Positions 61,301 to 64,000 of a DNA stretch of 64,000 nt are shown here, one piece after another. Made by a program: the position numbers and the translations under genes. Numbering within the stretch: the first letter of the stretch is position 1; each line of letters starts with the position of its first letter. The notes beneath the pieces were generated by a model. It ran no database searches and had not been told where the DNA came from. It was given only the letters and a program-made list of their open reading frames with translations. Origin of the DNA: Perognathus longimembris pacificus. Its lineage: Eukaryota; Chordata; Mammalia; Rodentia; Heteromyidae. The stretch lies in assembly GCF_023159225.1 (NCBI RefSeq), contig NC_063170.1, forward strand, positions 28,174,301 to 28,238,300. The letters run 5' to 3'.

Positions 61301-61909
61301 AAACAGTGAGCAGGATGGGAACTGGAAAGGAAGAAAAGAAGCACTGAAAGAAAAATCTGGAAACCCCACAGGCCAAGCCATTGACTTAACACATACAATC
61401 CCACTCATCTGTGCTCCTTAAGACACCCATACTAAATCAAGACAAAAAGCACTTCTGATTGCTCTAAGTACCATGGCCATCTACATCTAGATTACCGGCT
61501 ACCTTCTTTGAGAGCATAAAAAGATACTAGGCCTGACTGGTTGTTCTTGTCTGGCAATCTCCCCTAGAACCTTGTGGGAACTACATCTTTCTCACATTCA
61601 GCTTTTGCAGAATTTCCTGGGTTGATTTGTTTTTCCATTCACTAATGGTGATGCTTGGTTGCTGTTTCAGTTCAGGAGCATCAGGGGTGCTGCTTTGTCT
61701 TTTAACTTTTGAATGTTTGGGAAATTCTAGTTCTTCAAAACTCTTAAATTCTGGAAGCCTAGAAATTAAAATATAATATTTCAGATTTCTTTTTTTCTTA
61801 AGTAATCTTAAGAAATGCAAAAATGAAATTAAACCAAAAGAACTTACTCTTCTGTGTTACTGATTCTTAGAAAATCCAGTTGTTCTACTACAGCTCCAGA
61901 TATTAGTGT
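34240..61909 (-). CDS. PHKB: PHKB, phosphorylase kinase regulatory beta subunit, 3' part of gene (12 exons)
   Basis: The beta subunit is a regulatory part of the (alpha-beta-gamma-delta)4 phosphorylase kinase, which activates glycogen phosphorylase in the cytosol. The window holds the last twelve exons, labelled A to L here in transcript order. Using one of the two alternative exons, they join to 1311 nt, which is 436 codons plus stop. If the protein is 1093 residues, as in human, this is about residue 658 to the end. All introns are GT-AG and all phases match. Intron lengths from 5' to 3' are 89, 2040, 2124, 1164, 1137, 3102, 8872, 3149, 2320, 1645 and 626 nt. I identified the gene by near-identity of the conceptual peptides to the mammalian PHKB sequence as I remember it, not by a search. 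The catalytic kinase activity is in the gamma subunit, so no kinase motifs are expected. No frameshift or premature stop was seen. The upstream exons lie beyond position 64000. Confidence 0.97.
35004..35144 (-). CDS. PHKB: PHKB exon K, residues ~1002-1048
   Basis: A 141-nt exon of exactly 47 codons, [20 protein letters not shown] to [11 protein letters not shown]. Acceptor CTTCTAG, donor GTAAGT. Hydrophobic start, then an acidic and basic helical region. Phase 0 at both ends. The closest match is the C-terminal helix region of PHKB, with small changes from human (Asn for Arg, His for Asn). Confidence 0.97.
35145..38654. other. PHKB introns between exons K, J and the purine repeat
   Basis: Apart from exon J (36790-36897) this is AT-rich intron with no SINE or LTR recognised, which is unusual for this window. 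Confidence 0.5.
36790..36897 (-). CDS. PHKB: PHKB exon J, residues ~966-1001
   Basis: A 108-nt exon of exactly 36 codons, [20 protein letters not shown] to YRQIVVE. The acceptor has a strong U tract (TTTTTTTCAG). The donor is GTTTGT, a weak form also seen at exon D. Being 36 whole codons in phase 0, it could be skipped without a frameshift. Human has Thr where this copy has Met after LVED (from memory). Confidence 0.97.
38655..38986. repeat. (TG)n(GA)n and long purine tract of GGA/GGGGGAGGA repeats
   Basis: TG repeats, then GA repeats, then from 38709 to 38986 a run of 278 bases with no pyrimidine. It holds GGGGGAGGA-type units (about 38800-38890) and about 30 GGA copies (38891-38983). It lies in the intron after exon I. 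Confidence 0.97.
39218..39347 (-). CDS. PHKB: PHKB exon I, residues ~922-965, second calmodulin-binding region
   Basis: A 130-nt exon: one base completing Arg and then 43 codons, [20 protein letters not shown] to [10 protein letters not shown]. Acceptor TCTACAG, donor GTAAAC. The segment around [14 protein letters not shown] to DRVWQILER lies in the second region of the beta subunit reported to bind calmodulin (about 920-951). The donor is followed within about 230 nt by the purine-rich repeat at 38655-38986, which is read as pyrimidines in the transcript. Confidence 0.97.
39940..40200 (-). mobile_element. Old SINE, minus orientation
   Basis: GTGCTCTACCACTTGAGCTT and the end CAGTCACTGTGCACAGCTCA resemble a diverged B1-like/Geo-like SINE. 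GCTGGGATAACA is repeated in tandem. Confidence 0.5.
40424..40638 (-). mobile_element. IDL-Geo SINE
   Basis: Near-consensus dimer with a short T run. Flanking ACAAAGTAAA words (left ~40415, right ~40639) are the likely target duplication. Confidence 0.88.
40720..40850 (-). mobile_element. L1 3' tail
   Basis: Reversed L1 tail ATTGTCAAAGTGATGTACAG and the reversed G-rich 3' UTR, then a T run. Confidence 0.7.
40978..41208 (+). mobile_element. B1-like/Geo-like dimeric SINE
   Basis: AATCCTAGCTACTCAGGAGG in the left part and GGAGTTCAAGCCCTTAGTAC near the end. In antisense to PHKB. Confidence 0.7.
41209..42171. other. PHKB intron, mostly unique
   Basis: A short reversed SINE-start fragment lies at 41215-41270. 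The rest is AT-rich with nothing recognised. Confidence 0.4.
42172..42406 (-). mobile_element. B1-like/Geo-like dimeric SINE
   Basis: GGGGCTTGAACTCAGGGCTC at the left and ATCCTCAGATCTCAGCCTTC at the right. Same strand as PHKB, only ~90 nt from exon H. Confidence 0.75.
42497..42631 (-). CDS. PHKB: PHKB exon H, residues ~877-922
   Basis: A 135-nt exon: one base completing Gly, 44 codons from [20 protein letters not shown] to DILQPQQNR, then two bases of Arg. Acceptor TTGCTTCAG, donor GTAATT. It lies 8.9 kb from exon G across the largest intron in the window. The peptide is almost the same as human PHKB, with Val for Leu after DKPA and Arg for Gly near the end (from memory). Confidence 0.97.
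43690..43835 (+). mobile_element. L1 3' tail
   Basis: G-rich segment, AAAGGTGACACTGATCAAAA-like words and CTCCTTTGTACAACTATTTG at the end. Confidence 0.55.
43862..43940 (-). mobile_element. ID-like SINE fragment, diverged
   Basis: GTACTAGGATTGAATTCAAA and the reversed A-box region ACTCTTTGAGTCATTCCTCA. Confidence 0.5.
44440..44960 (-). mobile_element. B1-like SINE followed by an L1 3' tail
   Basis: SINE at 44440-44702 (GTGTGAGCCACTTTGCCCAG near the right end) and then a reversed L1 3' end at 44716-44960 (TTATTATCAAACTGATACAG). Both minus. Confidence 0.6.
45661..45832 (+). mobile_element. B1-like SINE monomer with (CA)n tail
   Basis: GCATGCCCGTAGTCCTAGCA and TTGAGGTCAGTTTGGACCCA are B1 words. 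The A-rich tail has grown into a CA repeat (45785-45832). Confidence 0.65.
46258..46492 (-). mobile_element. B1-like/Geo-like dimeric SINE
   Basis: GCTTGAACTTAGGGCCTGAG at the left and CAGCCTCCTGAATAGCTAGG at the right. Confidence 0.75.
46608..46720 (+). mobile_element. Internally deleted B1-like/Geo-like SINE
   Basis: TGTAATCCTAGCTACTTAGA runs into AGCCTTGAGCAAAAAGAAGC with the middle missing. Confidence 0.65.
46721..47795. other. PHKB intron, nothing recognised
   Basis: AT-rich. No exon or clear repeat. Confidence 0.4.
47796..48128 (+). mobile_element. MaLR-type (MLT1-like) LTR
   Basis: Begins TGTTATGAACTGGATTATAT and passes through words recognisable from mammalian MaLR LTRs (TTGAAGCTCTAGCTTCTAAG, CTTGGACTTCCCAGCCTGAA). 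It ends near GATGACTAATGTACTACA. An old insertion, sense strand opposite to PHKB. Confidence 0.55.
48129..48898. other. PHKB intron, unidentified
   Basis: No repeat recognised. Some stretches read openly for 40-55 codons (for example around 48610-48770), but I could not match them to a protein. Confidence 0.35.
48899..49130 (+). mobile_element. B1-like/Geo-like dimeric SINE
   Basis: Good copy: GGCTCATGCCTGTAATCCTA at the left, GAAGCTGTGGCTCAAGTGTC in the Geo-like part. Confidence 0.8.
49135..49400 (+). mobile_element. L1 3' tail
   Basis: GGAGAATGATCGAAGGGGTA and TTACCTCTTTGTACAACTAT followed by an A-rich end. Same tail type as 26930-27215. Confidence 0.6.
50095..50580 (+). mobile_element. 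L1 3' end
   Basis: Begins with ORF2-end-like sequence (AAGTGAAGTTAAATCAGGCC) and ends AACTCCTTTGCATAACTATT then AATAAAG. Confidence 0.55.
51504..51706 (-). CDS. PHKB: PHKB exon G, residues ~810-877
   Basis: A 203-nt exon of 67 codons plus two bases of Gly. It begins [20 protein letters not shown] and ends [15 protein letters not shown]. Acceptor CTTACAG, donor GGGTGAGTG. Phase is 0 in and 2 out. The peptide is nearly identical to mammalian PHKB, including [20 protein letters not shown]. It belongs to the C-terminal domain that alpha and beta subunits share. Confidence 0.97.
51707..53052. other. PHKB intron, nothing recognised
   Basis: Unique-looking intron between exon G and a SINE. Confidence 0.4.
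53053..53250 (-). mobile_element. IDL-Geo SINE, older copy
   Basis: Complete order of Geo and ID-like parts but with many changes (GCCAATTCTGGGGCTTGAGC start). No long T run. Confidence 0.8.
53251..54808. other. PHKB intron, nothing recognised
   Basis: Part of the intron upstream of exon G. No clear repeat. Confidence 0.4.
54809..54899 (-). CDS. PHKB: PHKB exon F, alternative (mutually exclusive) exon, '[11 protein letters not shown]' form
   Basis: A 91-nt exon coding one base of Trp and then [20 protein letters not shown] plus [10 protein letters not shown]. The acceptor tract (CTCTGTTCTTTGCCCCCAG) is a good polypyrimidine tract and the donor is consensus GTAAGT, both better than those of exon E. 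With the preceding exon it forms a basic amphipathic stretch ([19 protein letters not shown]) typical of calmodulin-binding helices. Like exon E it is 91 nt, so including both or neither shifts the frame. Confidence 0.95.
55572..55760 (+). mobile_element. B1-like/Geo-like SINE, internally deleted
   Basis: ATCCTAGCTACTCAGGAAGC in the left part, GTGCTGTGGCTCAAGTGGTA in the right. It lies between the two alternative exons of PHKB, antisense, and its tail runs into a microsatellite. Confidence 0.75.
55762..55822. repeat. (TG)n TATA (CA)n palindromic microsatellite
   Basis: TG repeats run straight into CA repeats through a GTA|TAC centre between 55799 and 55800. The two 23-base arms (55777-55799 and 55800-55822) are perfectly complementary. 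It lies between the mutually exclusive exons, about 214 nt downstream of exon E. Confidence 0.95.
56037..56127 (-). CDS. PHKB: PHKB exon E, alternative (mutually exclusive) exon, 'YGAAFTQKF' form
   Basis: A 91-nt exon coding one base of Trp and then [20 protein letters not shown] plus [10 protein letters not shown]. The donor is GTAACA. The acceptor tract CCACTGACATCCCCAG is broken by purines, so it looks weak. It is 14/30 identical to exon F, with the same length and phase, ending in the shared GKQ. Human PHKB is known to have two mutually exclusive exons giving tissue-dependent isoforms at residues ~779-806, and this peptide is one of the two forms. I do not assign a tissue from sequence. 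Confidence 0.93.
56733..56968 (+). mobile_element. B1-like/Geo-like dimeric SINE
   Basis: CCTTGCTACTCAGGAGACTT at the left, GAGCTGTGGCTCAAGTGGTA in the right part. In the intron between exons D and E. Confidence 0.7.
57292..57349 (-). CDS. PHKB: PHKB exon D, residues ~760-779, start of calmodulin-binding segment
   Basis: A 58-nt exon: two bases completing Gly, then [18 protein letters not shown], then two bases (TG) that join the next exon to make Trp. The acceptor is GTCTAG. The donor is GTTTGT, weaker than consensus. The exon feeds both alternative downstream exons, because each begins with G and so restores the same Trp codon. The basic run [12 protein letters not shown] begins the beta-subunit region reported to bind calmodulin (about residues 768-795). 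Confidence 0.94.
57350..58129. other. PHKB intron, AT-rich
   Basis: Part of the intron between exons C and D. Nothing recognised. Confidence 0.4.
58130..58354 (+). mobile_element. IDL-Geo SINE, very young copy
   Basis: Near-consensus dimer with intact A and B boxes (TGGCCTAGTGGCAAG, GGTTCGATTCC), an A tail of about 33 bases and an exact target duplication AAAAGTTACTTCA. Confidence 0.93.
58381..58478. repeat. AT-rich TATATG and (CA)n repeat
   Basis: Alternating TATATA/TACATA words ending in CACACGCACACACA. Confidence 0.8.
58479..59473. other. PHKB intron, AT-rich
   Basis: Nothing recognised between the repeat and exon C. Confidence 0.4.
59474..59555 (-). CDS. PHKB: PHKB exon C, residues ~733-760
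   Basis: An 82-nt exon coding [20 protein letters not shown] followed by PNFITME and one base of a Gly codon. Acceptor TTTCCAG, donor GTAAGA. Phase is 0 in and 1 out. It matches the hydrophobic helical segment '[21 protein letters not shown]' region of mammalian PHKB. Human has Lys where this copy has Met near the end, from memory. Confidence 0.95.
59925..60215 (-). mobile_element. MaLR-type LTR fragment
   Basis: TCTTGCAGTTCTGTAGTTCA, AGTCTGAAATGAGTTTCACT and CTTCCTCCTGGAGGCAGTGT match, in reverse, the 3' half of the MaLR-type LTR layout. Old and truncated. Confidence 0.45.
60611..60849 (-). mobile_element. B1-like/Geo-like dimeric SINE with short insertion
   Basis: GCCAGTCCTGGGGCTTGCTC at the left, GCATGAGCCACTGGCACCTA at the right. 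AGTCTCATGG is duplicated around a short A run. Confidence 0.7.
61596..61758 (-). CDS. PHKB: PHKB exon B, residues ~678-732, with PKA-type phosphorylation site
   Basis: A 163-nt exon: one base completing Glu and then 54 codons, from [10 protein letters not shown] to EILQKLN. Acceptor TTTCTAG, donor GTGAGA. It contains the basic motif [12 protein letters not shown]. The first Ser of the pair is preceded by K-R-Q, a protein kinase A type site, and by my count it falls at residue 700. The rabbit beta subunit is reported to be phosphorylated by PKA at Ser700. The rest (charged, Pro- and Ser-rich) is probably a flexible linker and differs more from human than neighbouring exons do. Confidence 0.96.
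61848..61909 (-). CDS. PHKB: PHKB exon A (first in window), residues ~658-678
   Basis: A 62-nt exon coding [20 protein letters not shown] plus the first two bases of the next Glu codon. The acceptor is TTTCAG and the donor is GTAAGT. Phase is 0 in and 2 out. The peptide matches the PHKB segment that follows the '...VHVDRLQ' end of the previous exon, which I looked for between 61910 and 64000 and did not find. An intron of only 89 nt separates it from exon B. Confidence 0.95.
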
Positions 61910-64000
61910 CTGAAATGTGATGAGAAAAGATTCAAAACTCTTAGATTCTTTAGGCCATATTCTTGGCCTGTGCACATACTTAAAATTTTTATTGTTATTA
62001 TAAAGGTGATGTACATTTATATAATACTTAAAAAGAAAAAAAAGCTTACTTAATATACTTCCTTATATAAGCATTCTAAAACTCGAAAGGCTTCTACATA
62101 AAACAAAACCAAATAGAACATATACATCTATAACCAAAATATATACATCAAGTAACAGATCCATAAGTCATAATAAATAGGAAGGAAGGTCAACATGAGA
62201 TAAACTCTCTATTCTTAGAATTGGAGCACTTAGTAAATGTTGATATTTTAACTCAGGGCCTTTGTGCACATGCACAACTACACTGAGATACACTGCCAGT
62301 CCTATAGTTATTTATTTTAAAGTTGGAATGATAATAATTCAGTGTTTATCAGAATAAAATAATCGGAATGCTAAAATAATTTTGGAAAGAGACAATACAT
62401 ATTACGCTTTGGATACTACTAGTTTGGTTTAGGACTGTTCAATTGTGAGATACTATAAAGTCTTCCTTTTCCATGATTATGAAGACATTGATTCTATCTA
62501 TAAGCTGAAGCTTTACTCCATTCTGGCACATGGCCACCTGTAATTGATCATTTTATTTTCCATTAGTTCTTGATCCTAAGTTAGGCAAGCTAAATGACTC
62601 TAGGCTCAAGCAGTGGTTAATGGTGAGAAGTGAATTATACCATATAGTGATCAATAGTATTATCAAACAATTCTTTGATTAAGACTATTATTTCAAGTAT
62701 AAAGAAAGAGCTCATAGGAAAATTTGATTATGTTTGCAAACCATTAAGAGTTGTGCTTTTTCTTTGAGTAGAAATACACAAATAACTCAAGAGATAATTT
62801 GCTTATAGATGGTAGTATGGACAAAAGCCAGCAATTACTCTGAAGACTCCATGCAGAGTATGAGTAAGAAAGGCCAAATATGCAACCTATCTGCATGTTT
62901 CATGTGGTTCAACTACGATCAGGTAAGCTGAGGACTATGAGCTCCCTAAGAACAGGGTCTGTGCCTAGGTAGACAACAGTGCTAAGCGTAATTGAGGTTT
63001 GCTAAATGATATTACCTAACAATCGGGTTCACATCTTTACTTCTTGCTCTTTAGTAAGTTAATTTGTTAGATATTTACTGAGCAATTACCTTTAGTGTTG
63101 AGAATTAACAAGAACAAAATAGAAAAAAATCTTTGCTTTTTTGAAGCTGATTTTATAGGTACATGTAAAGGGAAGAAAGCAAACTAAATACTCTTCAGAT
63201 AATGATACAAGATAGAAAAATAAGTACTACGTAAAATAAGAATGGTAGGGAAATGTGCCCAGGACAAGGAGTAGAAGGATGGAATTTAGCTGTTTTATAT
63301 CAGAGAGGAACATTTTAATAAGGTACAAAGCAATGGGAGACTGAAGGACGGACTGCGATCAATGATAGAACATCTGAAGGAAAAGTGCAGGGCAGAGGGA
63401 ATAGCAAGTGGAAAGGTCCTGAGGCAGGACCAAGGTTAGTATTTTAGAAGCAATTAAGAGTGTGTTGAAATAGAATGGGCAGGTGTCATGATATCTGAAT
63501 ATGAAATGTCTCTCACAGGCTTACATGCTGGATACCTGGTACTGAGCTGGTGGCACTACTTTGAGAATGTGTAGAAACTTTAGAACCTTGCTGAGGCTCA
63601 CTGGAAGCCTGTGATTGAAAGTAATACCAGTCCCCTGGCTCCTTCCTATCTGCCTCCTCTCTGCCATAAGGAGTAGCTCTGCTCTACTACATGCTCCTAC
63701 TGCCATGATGTTTTGCACACATGCATGGGGGCCAAGTGACCATGGATTTAAGTCTCTAAAACTTTCTTCGGTTGTTAATGTCAGCTATTTTTGTCAAGAG
63801 TAACAAAAGCTAACTAATAAAGCAGGAAAGTGGTCAGAGATTAGGTCCAGAACATAAGACATAAAGGATTTGTGGTTCTACTTTGTGTCCTATGTCACAA
63901 GGGCTTACAATCTGTCTCATAATCTAACTGCCTATGCCAGACAGAGTATGAAGATGCTGTCTTTAACAGTAACTTTTCCAATTTCAGATGAAAAAAGGGT
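61910..64000. other. PHKB: PHKB intron running out of the window
   Basis: No exon was found here. I looked on the minus strand for the exon that ends before TLISGAV. A reversed L1-tail fragment lies at about 61985-62015. The rest is unique-looking and AT-rich. Confidence 0.5.

Overview
The window is vertebrate nuclear DNA, and its repeats point to a rodent of the superfamily Geomyoidea (kangaroo rats, pocket mice, pocket gophers). The strongest sign is a dimeric SINE present in nine good copies. It has an ID/tRNA-Ala-like head followed by the 'Geo' monomer, which matches the IDL-Geo element known only from geomyoids. Mixed in are 7SL/B1-like SINEs whose tails look like Geo, rodent-type L1 3' ends, a few LTRs and many CA/GT microsatellites. 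I infer the clade, not the species.

The only protein-coding gene I can support is PHKB, the regulatory beta subunit of phosphorylase kinase, on the minus strand. Twelve exons lie between 61909 and 34240. They code for the C-terminal ~436 residues (about 658-1093 in human numbering) and the stop codon. Every splice junction has GT-AG ends and every phase joins correctly. The 5' two thirds of the gene lie to the right of the window. Two exons, 56037-56127 and 54809-54899, are alternative versions of the same 30-residue segment. They have equal length (91 nt) and equal phase, so using both or neither breaks the frame. This is the known mutually exclusive pair of PHKB, and it falls in a reported calmodulin-binding region. 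The C-terminus ends in the CaaX box CLVS.

Layout: 1 to ~31.4 kb is intergenic DNA downstream of PHKB. It holds SINEs, L1 3' ends, an LTR with a repeated R-like segment (2586-3446) and a clean solo LTR with a 6-bp target duplication nested inside SINEs (30379-30930). The stretch from ~31.4 to 34.2 kb is AT-rich, largely repeat-free and carries the PHKB 3' UTR plus possible longer 3' ends. From 34.2 to 61.9 kb are the PHKB exons and introns, the largest intron being 8.9 kb. From 61.9 to 64 kb is intron leading to the next upstream exon, which is not in the window.

I found no undescribed biological system. The points most worth a second look are the regulatory layout around the mutually exclusive exons (including a perfect hairpin-forming TG/CA repeat between them), a 278-nt uninterrupted purine tract in an intron, the nested LTR insertion, and the Geo monomer shared by two SINE families.
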